A DNA stretch of 64,000 bases. It comes from DATJPW01 sp963752855. GTDB taxonomy: Bacteria > Desulfobacterota > Desulfomonilia > Desulfomonilales > Desulfomonilaceae. Location: NCBI GenBank assembly GCA_963752855.1, contig CAVVZX010000042.1:6832-70831 (forward strand), in the 5' to 3' direction. Shown here piece by piece: positions 25,687-35,343 of the stretch (the first letter of the stretch is position 1; each line of letters opens with the position of its first letter). The notes below the pieces were generated by a model that was not told the DNA's origin, ran no database searches, and worked only from the letters and a program-made list of their open reading frames with translations. The translations under genes were made by a program, and so were the position numbers.

Positions 25687-26919
25687 CTAACCGTAGGTCC
25701 TTTTCTTGATCCGATTCATTCCAGCTCTGATGTACGCCAACCGCCGCGCCAGGGTCAAAGCCTTAATAGGCTCAGTCTCGGAACTCACCGCGGTTCTACA
25801 TTCCTGTACCAAGCCTTGGAGTTCCTGTCCTTGCGCTTCTGCGGACACCACGACATTATCCGGCAAATCGTCGGCCATCATTTTCAAGGGAGCGCCGGTC
25901 TTACGTGATAGTCGCGCCAGAAAACGATTGAATATTGGCTCCAAAGCCGCGGATCCGGCGGAGCAAGATTGAAATATGTTCGCCATAGAATCGATGTATT
26001 CCAGCGACGATCTCCCCTTGGCTGTGGTCAGCGATTTAAAACGCCCGGAATAGCTCGCTCGTCTTGAGTAAAAGAATATAGCCGATCCCACAACCGATTG
26101 GAGCAGCGCCAACGCGAAAATGGACGATCCGAAGTACGCCCAAAACGTGTCTTCCATTTTATGGCCGTGATGATATTCGTCGAAAAGAATCCGATCAGGC
26201 CGTTTCTCCAGCAGTAACGCCAAAATCAGCCTCAGATTCTGAGCATTGGATAGCTCCCCGTTGGATGGAAGGCTGGCGTCGGATACGGCTACAATGTCGC
26301 CTTTACCGTATTTCCTGGATACAACTATCGGTCCGGCCTCGTCGCCAAGGACCTCTTTCCATGACTTTGACGGCTTCTCCCATCGAAAGCCGGAGGATAC
26401 GGTAATCTGCACGGGTTCATCCAGATTTGATAATCGGGCGTACAGGATCTTACGAGAAGTGTCGTGAAAATCTTTCAAGGCCAGGTCAAAGCTGCTGGAG
26501 AGTTTTCGCATTGGGTCCGATTTTGCAGTGGAGGTTTTATTCTTGCTGGAGCGCTCTGCTAGAAACCTCTCAAAATCGTCTTTTTCCATTCCCCAAAAAA
26601 GCGCCAGTCGATTTCCTTTTCTTATCCAGTCTTTCAATTTTGTAATTTCACGTTCTGTAAACTGCTCTCGATCAGGGTTGGCTATTATCAGAACGCCGTG
26701 TTCACGAAGCAATCGAGAAAAAGGTCTCCGGAATCGTGAGACAGGCAGCTTCAACTCCTCAAGGAGCATATAAAGCGCCTTGCAGCCCTCCGGGCCGCTA
26801 TAGTATGTGGACGCGGTGGACAAAACCCATTTGTCCGAGACTGCCCCTCTCAATATGACCCAGACCGCTGCGGTCACGGTGAACAGAAGAAACAGTATCA
26901 CTTTGCTTCTGCGGGACAT
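25687..26919 (-). CDS. DUF4350-like membrane protein
   Basis: Read from the ATG at 26919, which overlaps the stop of the preceding gene as TAATG, the product is 410 residues. It has an N-terminal membrane segment (KVILFLLFTVTAAVWVILRG) and a DUF4350-type domain with YYSGPEGCKALYMLLEEL and HGVLIIANPDREQFTEREI. A segment with RILFDEYHHGHK follows, then a second membrane segment (about residues 280-300), and a cytoplasmic tail. Proteins like this regularly accompany MoxR and DUF58 genes. The function is unknown; the domain resembles a GATase-like fold without visible catalytic residues. Confidence 0.82.
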   Translation of the reverse strand: MSRRSKVILFLLFTVTAAVWVILRGAVSDKWVLSTASTYYSGPEGCKALYMLLEELKLPVSRFRRPFSRLLREHGVLIIANPDREQFTEREITKLKDWIRKGNRLALFWGMEKDDFERFLAERSSKNKTSTAKSDPMRKLSSSFDLALKDFHDTSRKILYARLSNLDEPVQITVSSGFRWEKPSKSWKEVLGDEAGPIVVSRKYGKGDIVAVSDASLPSNGELSNAQNLRLILALLLEKRPDRILFDEYHHGHKMEDTFWAYFGSSIFALALLQSVVGSAIFFYSRRASYSGRFKSLTTAKGRSSLEYIDSMANIFQSCSAGSAALEPIFNRFLARLSRKTGAPLKMMADDLPDNVVVSAEAQGQELQGLVQECRTAVSSETEPIKALTLARRLAYIRAGMNRIKKRTYG

Positions 26920-27689
26920 TACTGCCGAGACCCCTCGGTCACCAGTTGGGCCAAGCTCAAAAACCGCTGAAATTCCGGGTCCCCGCAAGGCTTATCGCCA
27001 TAGTAGATTCCGTTAAATATCGAGATCATTTCGGACAACGGCTCACGGGTGGTCGTATTGTCATGCGCGCTCCGGAGGATTTCTCTATTCGTCTTCCATG
27101 GGCGCCACTTTATGCGGCCCAGTTCGTCCAGCTTCAGCAACACGAATCGGAAAAGTAGTATCAGGGCTTTCCGATAATCCCCTTCCTGCGCAGCCCTAAG
27201 GGCCTGCTCACGCATCTCCCCCAAGTCTCCGAATTCTATTTCTTGAAGCCGAGATTCGGGCGCTTGAGCGCCTCTCCTTCGAAAAACCGGCAAGAAGAAG
27301 CGCGCGAGCCCTATGATGATTATCGCCAAAAGAGCTGTTATCAAAAGGATACCCACGGCCGCCCAGATGGACTCATTGCCGAGACTGAGCGGCCCGAGGC
27401 TCGGCAAACGGTCCAAGATCCACGAAATCGCTTTTCGCCACAAATAATCCAGATAGGCCGTTAACCTGTCCAAGAGAGGCCGGGTAGCCGCATCCGTGAA
27501 TTCTTTCCGGGATAAGATGTCCTTGAGGAGAGCTTCCGGATCTTGGGGCAGATTGAATTCTTTTTGGAAATCACCGGAAGGCGGGGTCGCATAGCCTAAT
27601 TGCGCCGGCCAATGACCGCACGCGACAGCCAACAGCATGAACAAGAGCAAGATCCGCAAGATCCGGATGGAGTTCGGTTGAATCCGCAT
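26919..27689 (-). CDS. DUF4129-domain membrane protein
   Basis: Taking the second ATG at 27689 the product is about 256 residues. It has a signal/anchor segment (ILRILLLFMLLAVACGH), a periplasmic part and a second membrane segment (AAVGILLITALLAIIIIGLARFFL). The C-terminal DUF4129 domain has REQALRAAQEGDYRKALILLFRFVLLKLDE and a late YYG motif. It is the first gene of the DUF4129/DUF4350/MoxR/DUF58 operon and overlaps the next start. The same set in other bacteria is of unknown role; some DUF4129 proteins are fused to transglutaminase domains, but not here. Confidence 0.8.
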   Translation of the reverse strand: MRIQPNSIRILRILLLFMLLAVACGHWPAQLGYATPPSGDFQKEFNLPQDPEALLKDILSRKEFTDAATRPLLDRLTAYLDYLWRKAISWILDRLPSLGPLSLGNESIWAAVGILLITALLAIIIIGLARFFLPVFRRRGAQAPESRLQEIEFGDLGEMREQALRAAQEGDYRKALILLFRFVLLKLDELGRIKWRPWKTNREILRSAHDNTTTREPLSEMISIFNGIYYGDKPCGDPEFQRFLSLAQLVTEGSRQ

Positions 27690-27761
27690 GATTGATTGGG
27701 CGACTCGAAATCGTTTACATATTCTCACGGGTGGAGAAGACCTGCATCGCAGTGGCCTCTA

Positions 27762-27983
27762 TTAACTCGATTCCTCGAGCCCACACATACTTTCCCCACA
27801 TGCGTCACATGTCATACAGCTACGCCGGATCATATCTTTCTCGTCCACGCTAAAAGCCTCTCCCACATATTCCGGGTCGGGGCTATCGCATGAGGGGCAT
27901 TTTCGGGGCGCATTGTCCGGCGCAAGGACCAGTTTAGGGAATGTATTACCACAGTTGTTACATTTGTAGTTAAGTATCGGCAT
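27762..27983 (-). CDS. FmdB-type zinc-ribbon protein
   Basis: From the ATG at 27983 the product is 73 residues, beginning MPILNYKCNNCGNTFPKLV, the typical FmdB start, with two zinc-binding pairs (CNNC and CPSC). A second cysteine cluster at the C-terminus (CMTCDACGESMCG) is longer than in most FmdB proteins. These small proteins are named after a putative regulator of formamidase genes, but their role is not established. The gene is monocistronic and faces away from the cobalamin riboswitch. Confidence 0.78.
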   Translation of the reverse strand: MPILNYKCNNCGNTFPKLVLAPDNAPRKCPSCDSPDPEYVGEAFSVDEKDMIRRSCMTCDACGESMCGLEESS

Positions 27984-28302
27984 GGGGGCCTCCTGTTTGA
28001 AAGAGCGTATAATCTTCATAATACAGATGCACGGCGGAAGAAAAGAATTCTTGCGCCCGGATCAAAAAACATCGGCCAAACATATAAATTCGTCGCGGGG
28101 GCGAACCGTGACATATCGTGGACGAATTAGGCATGATTTTGCTCTTCTCAGGATATCCATCCTGAACTGATTTTTCTAGGACCGACGAAAAGTGACAGCC
28201 CGGAATGAAAGTGGTATCGAACTCAGTATATAATCAATCGGGGGCAATAGAGCAATTATCCACAACCCAAGGTTCAAATGGTGAGGGCTCGATTTTTTGG
28301 TC

Positions 28303-28331
28303 TTGACTTGCTCAACGTTGAGGCTGATACT
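28303..28331 (+). promoter_or_regulatory. Promoter of the cobalamin operon
   Basis: TTGACT (28303-28308) and GATACT (28326-28331) are separated by 17 bases, a near-consensus sigma-70 type promoter just upstream of the riboswitch. The 300 bp before it, back to the FmdB gene, shows no gene. Confidence 0.55.
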
Positions 28332-28339
28332 GTAACCAA

Positions 28340-28515
28340 TAATTCGCAATAGGGAAAGTGACGAGTAGTCCCTATGGGACGTAAGGGAAAGCGGTGAAAA
28401 TCCGCTGCGGACCCGCCGCCGTGATCGGGTACGAAAGCCGCGAAGCCACTGTCGTTATTGATGGGAAGGGCGGCCGGAGGACGACCCGAGAGCCGGAAGA
28501 CCTGCTCGCACTCAA
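28340..28515 (+). ncRNA. Cobalamin riboswitch
   Basis: The leader contains the conserved cobalamin-riboswitch blocks in order: gggaaagcggtgaaaatccg (28386 on), tgcggacccgccgccgtgat, cgaagccactg, gggaagg and agccggaagacctgc near 28492-28506. It binds adenosylcobalamin or a related corrinoid and, in this class, folding blocks expression when the ligand is plentiful. Here the likely output is premature termination at the hairpin 60 bp further on. Boundaries are approximate. Confidence 0.93.
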
Positions 28516-28572
28516 GAAAGAGTCACGCTCTTCGTGGATCGGGAGCTTGGCAAAAGGGATGAAAAACGGTAT

Positions 28573-28598
28573 CCCCGGGTGATTGCCCGGGGTTTTTT
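28573..28598 (+). terminator. Intrinsic terminator of the riboswitch
   Basis: ccccggg and cccgggg pair perfectly over seven bases with a six-base loop, followed by six T residues. Placed between the aptamer and cobU, it is the expression platform: ligand binding should favour it and stop transcription of the whole operon. Confidence 0.85.
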
Positions 28599-28731
28599 GC
28601 TTTTCCGGACGTTTTTGCCTCTCGCATTTGTCAAGTCTTCCTGCCAGGACAGCGAAATACCTTTCGATCCTAATGCTATCTTTATTCTTGTTTTAGTAAC
28701 GCACATTACGTACGGAACAATAGGCCGGAGC

Positions 28732-29283
28732 ATGGCTCAATTGGTTCTTATCACAGGCGGAACGAGAAGCGGTAAGAGCGAATACGCGAGGATCTCCGCT
28801 GAAGCCCTTCCCGGTCCGCGCGCCTTTATTGCCACTTGTCTTGCCATCGACGATGAAATGCGGGAGCGCATCAGGAAACACCAACAGTCTAGGCTAAAGT
28901 CCTCTTGGGAAACCATCGAGGAACCTTTTGAACTTGTGGCGACTCTGCGAGATAACGCACAATTCAACGTTTATCTAATAGATTGCCTTACATTATGGTT
29001 GAACAACCTGATGTACAGGGCTCGAGAACAAGGCCAAACATTATCCGAAGAACAAGCGACCGCAATGGCTGAAGAACTGGTCGAAGCATGCTCCGCTGTT
29101 ACGGGCTCGGTGATCTTGGTAACTAATGAGGTTGGCTTAGGGATCGTGCCCGAAAATCAAGATGCGCGGCTTTTTCGAGATTTAATGGGGTCATGTAACC
29201 AGGTCATTGCTCGCGCGGCTGACGAAGTAGCGCTTGTAGCCTGCGGCTTGCCCCTGAAACTCAAGGACGGAGGTATTCTTTGA
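28732..29283 (+). CDS. cobU: Adenosylcobinamide kinase / adenosylcobinamide-phosphate guanylyltransferase
   Basis: CobU phosphorylates adenosylcobinamide and transfers GMP to it, preparing the lower-ligand attachment step. The start at 28732 follows a CCGGAG site and gives 183 residues, the usual length. Motifs are the P-loop GGTRSGKS (residues 9-16), RKHQQSR with the histidine that takes part in guanylyl transfer, LIDCLTLWLNNLM and NEVGLGIVP. It is the first gene after the riboswitch and overlaps cobT by four bases (an ATG-less start by TTG at 29280). A longer open frame from 28534 crosses the terminator and is not used. Confidence 0.94.
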   Translation: MAQLVLITGGTRSGKSEYARISAEALPGPRAFIATCLAIDDEMRERIRKHQQSRLKSSWETIEEPFELVATLRDNAQFNVYLIDCLTLWLNNLMYRAREQGQTLSEEQATAMAEELVEACSAVTGSVILVTNEVGLGIVPENQDARLFRDLMGSCNQVIARAADEVALVACGLPLKLKDGGIL

Positions 29284-30352
29284 CTGTTTTGGACGATACT
29301 ATTAAACGCATTGCGCCACAGGACCGCTCTTTTCGAGAAAAGGCCAAAGAGCGATTGGATCAACTGACCATGCCCTATTGGGCGCTCGGCAGGCTGATGG
29401 ATCTATCCATGGATCTGGCCGGGATCACCCGCTCACTTCGACCTCCTGTGGACAAGCGGGTTGTAGTGGTCATGGCAGGGGACCACGGTGTGGTCGGGGA
29501 AGGCGTGACCCTGTATCCTCAAGAGGTAACACGCCAGATGGTCTTGAACTTCCTTAACGGCGGAGCTGGGATCAATGCCATCGCCCGAGTCAGCGGAGCA
29601 AAGGTGATAGTGGTTAACATGGGAGTTATGGGTGATTTCACCGAGCTCGGCGAAGACATTAACAGAGGCATCCTGATCTCAAGACCAATAAGGAGTTGTA
29701 CCTGACAACATTGCTGCGGGACCGGCAATGAGCCGAGGACGAAGCAATTCAATCATTGGAAACCGGTATCGATATTGCCATGCAACTCGGCCCTTCTTTC
29801 GATCTCTTTGCGACCGGAGACATGGGTATAGGAAATACAACTCCCAGCAGCGCGATCGTGGCGGCATTCACGGGAGCGTCCCCCGCGGAGGTGACCGGGC
29901 ACGGAACGGGAATAGATAAAGAAACCTTTTCTCGCAAGGTCTCGGTCGTGGAGAAAATTCTGGCGACAAACAGCCCTGATCGCTCCGACGGCATTGATGT
30001 TCTCTCCAAAGTGGGAGGATTCGAGATCGGAGGCTTGGCAGGCTTGATCCTGGGCGTAGCCGCAATGCGAAAACCGGTGTTGATCGACGGGTTCATCTCC
30101 ACGGCAGCGGCCCTGATCGCCCACAGCGTTGCGCCAAATTCCGCGGAGTATATGATAGCTTCACACAGAAGTGTGGAACAAGGCCATAGAGTGGCTCTCG
30201 ATCATCTCGGCAAGCGCCCTCTTCTGGACCTGGATCTCAGACTGGGAGAAGGAACTGGAGCGGCGCTGGCCATGCCAATCGTTGAGGCTGCGGTCAGGAT
30301 CTTGACCGAGATGGCTACTTTTGAGGAAGCATCTGTTTCACAGGCTGAATAG
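29280..30352 (+). CDS. cobT: Nicotinate-nucleotide:dimethylbenzimidazole phosphoribosyltransferase, frameshifted
   Basis: CobT activates the lower base of cobalamin as alpha-ribazole phosphate. The N-terminal 140 residues (RVVVVMAGDHGVVGEGVTLYP, FLNGGAGINAIA) and the C-terminal 200 (FATGDMGIGNTTPSSAI, GFISTAAALIA, EYMIASHRSVE, GEGTGAAL) are typical and of normal total length. Between 29685 and 29756 the frame changes twice: GVVPDNIAAGPAMSRG is in a second frame, and the remainder from QSLETGIDIA is in a third, each step equal to one extra base. All conserved parts are present, so the gene is probably intact in the organism. The start is a TTG overlapping cobU. Confidence 0.9.
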
Positions 30353-30356
30353 AACT

Positions 30357-32930
30357 ATGGAAACCCACAAACATGGCGGGAACCTGACGCGACTGTCTCG
30401 AATTTCGGGCCTTCCCGAAGACGAGATTCTCGATTTCTCGGCGAATATTAATCCTCTGGGTTTGCCGGAGTGGTTTCGGTCCGTGGTCAGCGCTTCGCTT
30501 TCCAAAATCGTTCACTATCCCGATCCGGATTGCGCCGAGCTTGTTGAGGCGGTTGCAGCCAAATATGAAGTCAGTCACGATCAGGTTATCGTGGGGAACG
30601 GTTCCACTGAGATTCTCCATCTGATCCCCAGGGCCTTACAGGCTGAACGTGCGCTCATACCGGCGCCTTCGTATGCGGACTATGCGTCGAGTTCAGTCGC
30701 TGCCGGCCTTGAAATCGAGACTTTTTTGTTGCAGGAAAGTAATGGGTTCCGCCTGGATTTATCTGCCCTCGCCAAACAATTGCGAGGACGAGAAATCGTC
30801 TTTCTTTGTCAGCCTAATAATCCGACGGGCTTGCTTTTCGATGCGGATGAGCTGCGACGAACGGCATCAGCAAATCCCTCCACCATTTTTGTGATTGATG
30901 AGGCTTTTGGTCCGTTCGTTCAGGATCTGGACAGCTTGACTCGAAATCGACCCGAAAATGTCATCGTCCTCCTCTCATTGACAAAGATCTATGCGATTCC
31001 CGGCTTGCGCCTCGGCTGCGCGATTGCGGATCGGGAGATCATAAACTCGCTTCGAAGGATCCAGCCTTCCTGGTCGGTGAGCGCTATCGCTCAGGCGGTA
31101 GGAATAGCCGCGCTGAAAGACACCGAATATGTCGCCGAAAGCCAACGGTACGTCGCGGAGCAACGGAGGATACTGGCAGGGGAACTCGAATCCATTCCGG
31201 ATATCACCGTGTTTCCCGGCGAGGCAAATTTTCTGCTCTTGCGCATAGACAGGAACGATCTGGATGCAAAGACACTGGCCGAGCGGATGTTGGCAGACAG
31301 GATCGCCATACGCGTCTGCGACAACTTCGTTGGACTGGATCATCGGTTCTTCCGAGTGGCAGTCAGGACTGCGGACGAAAACATTCGATTCTGCGAATCA
31401 CTCAGATCGGCAATGGGGCTTGCCCGAAACAAAAGAAGTAGAAGCAAGAAGCCCGCTCTTATGTTTCAAGGTTGCTCCTCGAACGCCGGTAAGAGTGTTT
31501 TGACCGCTGCCATGGGACGCATTTTGCTACAGGACGGGTACCGTGTGGCCCCATTCAAGGCTCAGAACATGTCCTTGAATTCGTTCGTCACCCGCTCCGG
31601 CGACGAGATGGGTCGGGCGCAGGTGGTCCAGGCGCAGGCTTGCCGTTTGGAGCCTGACGTGAGGATGAATCCGATCTTGCTCAAGCCCAATACCGATACC
31701 GGCAGTCAGGTCATCGTTATGGGAAAGCCTGTAGCTAATATGGATGTCAACGAATATGTCCTTTACAAGCCGAAAGCTTTTGAAGCAGCCAAAGAGGCTT
31801 ATGATTCGCTCGCCCGCGAATTCGATATATTGTTGCTTGAAGGCGCGGGCAGCCCAGCTGAGGTAAACCTCAAGCGTCACGACATCGTCAATATGCAAAT
31901 GGCGCGGTACGCGGGCGCTCCTGTGTTGCTGGTGGGAGACATAGACCGGGGCGGCGTTTTCGCCTCTTTCATCGGCACGATGGAGTTGCTGGCGGAATGG
32001 GAACGGGAGCTAGTATCCGGTTTTGTAATTAATCGCTTTCGCGGCAATAAGGACCTGCTCCACGATGCGCTCGAATTCACGTTGCGGTATACGGGCCGAC
32101 CTGTGCTGGGTGTGGTTCCTCATTTTCACGATCTTGGACTACCTGAGGAGGATTCAGTAAGCTTCAAGGCCGGTATGTTCGATGAGAATCGCGAGGATTC
32201 GGATTGTGTGGAAATCGCAGTGGTGGACCTTCCTCATATTTCGAATTTCACCGATTTTGACGCTTTCCGCATCGAACGCGATGTCCGGCTGAAAATAATT
32301 CGACACGCCGATGACCTCAATCGACCTGACGTGGTAATTCTCCCCGGTAGCAAAAACGTGATCGGTGATTTGGAATATCTGAGAGGCAATGGGATTGCCG
32401 CCAAAATCGAAGCCTTGGCTAACAACGGCAACACGGAGGTTATAGGAATTTGCGGCGGCTTTCAGATGATCGGTTCGGCCATTGCTGACCCGCATGGGTT
32501 GGAATCCGACCGCAAGGCTATTCCAGCGCTGGGCTTCTTGAAACTAACAACCGTGCTGGCCTCTGAGAAGACTTTGACCCGCGTCAGCGCCGATCATTTG
32601 GAATCCGGTCTGGCGGTCCATGGATACGAAATACATCATGGCCAAAGCGAGTCCTCGGAATTGGGGCCATTAGTGAAAAAGCAAGACGGATCGTTCGATG
32701 GCGCAATATCTGCTGAGGGAAAGATCTGGGGCACGTACCTCCACGGCATTTTCGATGCGGATGAATTTCGCCGATGGTTTATTGACCGCCTTCGCCGTCG
32801 TCGAGGACTACCCGCGATTAGTGAGGTACGTTCGAAATACGATTTGGAACCCGCGCTTGACCGATTAGCCGATGCGGTCCGTCAGAGTCTTGACATGAAT
32901 CAAATTTACAAGATCCTGGGAATTGCATGA
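30357..32930 (+). CDS. Fusion: threonine-phosphate decarboxylase (CobD/CobC-like) with cobyric acid synthase CbiP
   Basis: One uninterrupted frame of 857 residues encodes two enzymes. Residues 1-360 are a PLP-dependent aminotransferase-fold decarboxylase (HGGNL, DFSANINPLG, QPNNPTG, DEAF and the PLP lysine K210 in SLTKIYAIPGLRLG), which makes (R)-1-amino-2-propanol phosphate from threonine phosphate. From about 365 comes CbiP, with its ATP site MFQGCSSNAGKSVLT, the NRFRG segment, the glutaminase cysteine at about 699 in ICGGFQMIG, and the HGIFD motif. CbiP amidates four side chains of adenosylcobyrinate diamide. The two products are later joined by CbiB, whose gene follows with a four-base overlap. 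The join contains a basic linker (RNKRSRSKKP) and no stop. Confidence 0.92.
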   Translation: METHKHGGNLTRLSRISGLPEDEILDFSANINPLGLPEWFRSVVSASLSKIVHYPDPDCAELVEAVAAKYEVSHDQVIVGNGSTEILHLIPRALQAERALIPAPSYADYASSSVAAGLEIETFLLQESNGFRLDLSALAKQLRGREIVFLCQPNNPTGLLFDADELRRTASANPSTIFVIDEAFGPFVQDLDSLTRNRPENVIVLLSLTKIYAIPGLRLGCAIADREIINSLRRIQPSWSVSAIAQAVGIAALKDTEYVAESQRYVAEQRRILAGELESIPDITVFPGEANFLLLRIDRNDLDAKTLAERMLADRIAIRVCDNFVGLDHRFFRVAVRTADENIRFCESLRSAMGLARNKRSRSKKPALMFQGCSSNAGKSVLTAAMGRILLQDGYRVAPFKAQNMSLNSFVTRSGDEMGRAQVVQAQACRLEPDVRMNPILLKPNTDTGSQVIVMGKPVANMDVNEYVLYKPKAFEAAKEAYDSLAREFDILLLEGAGSPAEVNLKRHDIVNMQMARYAGAPVLLVGDIDRGGVFASFIGTMELLAEWERELVSGFVINRFRGNKDLLHDALEFTLRYTGRPVLGVVPHFHDLGLPEEDSVSFKAGMFDENREDSDCVEIAVVDLPHISNFTDFDAFRIERDVRLKIIRHADDLNRPDVVILPGSKNVIGDLEYLRGNGIAAKIEALANNGNTEVIGICGGFQMIGSAIADPHGLESDRKAIPALGFLKLTTVLASEKTLTRVSADHLESGLAVHGYEIHHGQSESSELGPLVKKQDGSFDGAISAEGKIWGTYLHGIFDADEFRRWFIDRLRRRRGLPAISEVRSKYDLEPALDRLADAVRQSLDMNQIYKILGIA

Positions 32931-33886
32931 GCCTGGAGAGCCAGATTCTGATAGCAGTGGCCCTGGATCTTATAATCGGCGACCCGCGATGGTTTCCGCA
33001 TCCGGTCAAGCTCATGGGAAAGTTGGCAATGGCCCTGGAGCCGCGTTTTCGGGCCATTATCAAGGGCCCGCGCGTCGCCGGAATTGTCGCCGCTTTAACG
33101 GTAATAGCTACTACTGTGATTTGCGTCGCGGCTCTCGTGGTTTCATTCAGATCCATACATCCGGTGGCCGGCGATTTGATGTCGATTTTTTTGATTTATT
33201 CCGGCATAGCCGCGCGTGACATGGTAGATCACAGCAAGAAAGTGTACGAAGCCCTAAAAGAAGGAGCGCTGGAAGAGGCCAGGCGCGGGGTCGCCATGAT
33301 TTGCGGACGCGATACCGATCAACTGGACGACGCCGGAATCGTGCGGGCCACAATTGAGAGCGTGGCTGAAAATGCCGCGGACGGTGTTATTTCGCCTTTG
33401 TTCTACGCTGTTATTGGAGGACCGATAGCCATTATGGCTTACAAAGCCGTCAACACGTTGGATTCGACATTTGGTTACAAAAATCCGACATATCGCGAAT
33501 TCGGCTGGTTCTCCGCGAGACTGGATGACGTGGCCAATTTTATCCCCGCGCGGCTCACAGGGGTTCTAATTCCGGTGGCCGCGTTCATTCTGAATTTGAA
33601 TGCATCCCAGTCTTATCAGATGTTCGCGCGTGATCGCCTCCGTCACCCAAGTCCCAACGCAGGCCAAGCAGAGGCTGCAATGGCAGGGGCATTAGGAATT
33701 CAACTCGGGGGTCTGAGTTATTACGGTGGAGAACCGTCAAATAAGCCGACGCTCGGTGAGCCGTTGACCGCGCCAAAGCCGGGGCACATTCGTGACGCCA
33801 ACCGGCTGCTGTTGGTGACTTCCGGTCTGGCATTGGCGTTGTTCTTGGGAATCAGGTTTGCGCTCACGCGCGAATTTGGCCTTTAA
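32927..33886 (+). CDS. cbiB: Adenosylcobinamide-phosphate synthase CbiB
   Basis: CbiB is the integral membrane enzyme that attaches aminopropanol (phosphate) to adenosylcobyric acid. The 319 residues include the N-terminal DLIIGDPRWFPHPVKLMG motif, RGVAMICGRDTDQLD, the SVAENAADGVISPLFY segment and KAVNTLDSTFGYKN, all conserved in the family, with about five membrane segments. The ATG overlaps the stop of the preceding fusion gene as ATGA, matching the fact that both fused domains supply its substrates. Confidence 0.95.
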   Translation: MSLESQILIAVALDLIIGDPRWFPHPVKLMGKLAMALEPRFRAIIKGPRVAGIVAALTVIATTVICVAALVVSFRSIHPVAGDLMSIFLIYSGIAARDMVDHSKKVYEALKEGALEEARRGVAMICGRDTDQLDDAGIVRATIESVAENAADGVISPLFYAVIGGPIAIMAYKAVNTLDSTFGYKNPTYREFGWFSARLDDVANFIPARLTGVLIPVAAFILNLNASQSYQMFARDRLRHPSPNAGQAEAAMAGALGIQLGGLSYYGGEPSNKPTLGEPLTAPKPGHIRDANRLLLVTSGLALALFLGIRFALTREFGL

Positions 33887-33907
33887 TTAGACTGGCAGGA
33901 GTAGCGT

Positions 33908-35322
33908 TTGAAGGTTTCGTGCCCCAGAGTGATAATCGCCGGGACCGGCAGCGGTGTGGGAAAAACCTCGGTGACACTGGCTCTTATCGCCGCGCTCAAA
34001 AAGCGCGGTCTGCGCGTGCAGTCGTTCAAGGTCGGGCCTGATTATCTGGACCCGACATATCACAGTATCGCTTCGGGAAGGCCCTGTTACAATTTGGATG
34101 GATGGATGACCGGAGCGGATTATGTTCGTGAGCTGTTTGCAGATCGTGGCGCCACTGCTGACGTCGCTGTCATTGAAGGGGTGATGGGATTGTTCGATGG
34201 CAGCGATCCCGTTGGCCCTGAAGGAAGCACGGCTGAAATTGCGGAGTGGCTGAATGCCCCTATATTGTTGGTGGTGGACGCATACGGCGTGGCGCAGGAG
34301 CTTCGCCGCGGTGGTTAAAGGCTACACGGAATTCCAGCCGGAGCTGAATGTGGCGGGAGTTATCGCGAACCATTGCGGTTCCGAGAAACATGGTTCCTGG
34401 CTTGGCGAATCGCTTTCCGCATTCGGTTTGCCCGGATTGGTGGGCGCTCTGCCCAGGGGATGCTTTCCCGAGCTGCCCAGCCGCCACCTTGGGTCTCATA
34501 ACCGCGGACAGTCGGAATTTGCCCGACAGAGTCATTTCCGAGCTGGCAGACGCGCTGGAAAGGCACGTCGATGTGGATGCGATTTGGAATATAGCTCGAA
34601 CAGCTCCAAGTCTCGACATAGAAGCTCCAAAGCAAAGAATTACCAACGGCGAAAAGCGAGTGCGCTTAGGTTTGGCTTTTGACGCGGCTTTTCATTTCTA
34701 TTACCCGGACAATCTTGAAGCGTTGGAACAAGCAGGTTGCGAATTGATTCGCTTTTCGCCGCTTCATGACGAATCATTGCCTGAAGCGCTGGACGCAATT
34801 TACATGGGGGGCGGATATCCCGAGGAAAATGCGGAGACACTTGCTTCAAACAAGAGAATGCTGGATTCGATCCGGAGTTTCGCGGCATCCGGCAGGCCCG
34901 TTTATGCAGAGTGCGGCGGTTTGATGTACTTGGGCCAAGGAATCCAGCGCACGGATGGGAAACGCTTTGAGCTCGTGGGACTCGTGCCGGCATGGACCAG
35001 AATGCTGGACCGGCTGAAATCACTCGGATACGTGGAAGTGACGCTCGCTGAGGACTCTCTTTTCGGCAAACGTGGAGCCAACTTCAGGGGTCACGAGTTC
35101 CATTACTCTGAGCTGTTGGAAGATCCTTCCGAACGCGACGGATGGCGAGCGGTTTATCGTATAACCCGTCGCCGCGTTGACGCGGTCGCAAGCGAAGGCT
35201 TTCAGTCCGGCAAGGCGCTGGCGAGCTATGTGCACGCGCATTTCGCCTCGAAACCGGAATTGGTGAATTACTTTGTCTCCTTATGCGAGGCTGAGAAATC
35301 AAGGAGCCGTATGGATCTATGA
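33908..35322 (+). CDS. cbiA: Cobyrinate a,c-diamide synthase CbiA, frameshifted
   Basis: CbiA uses glutamine and ATP to amidate the a and c side chains of cobyrinate. The N-terminal part has the ATP-binding segment IAGTGSGVGKTSVTLAL and FKVGPDYLDPTYH. The frame shifts near 34310 (continuing as VVKGYTEFQPELNVAGVI) and again near 34460-34480 (LGLITADSRNLPDRV), each equivalent to one extra base. The C-terminal part has the glutaminase cysteine in YAECGGLMYLG, RGHEFHYSE and the late HAHFAS motif. Total length about 470 is normal. All catalytic elements are present, so the breaks may be sequence errors. Confidence 0.9.
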
Positions 35323-35343
35323 CTGACAATCCCAAAAGAGTTG

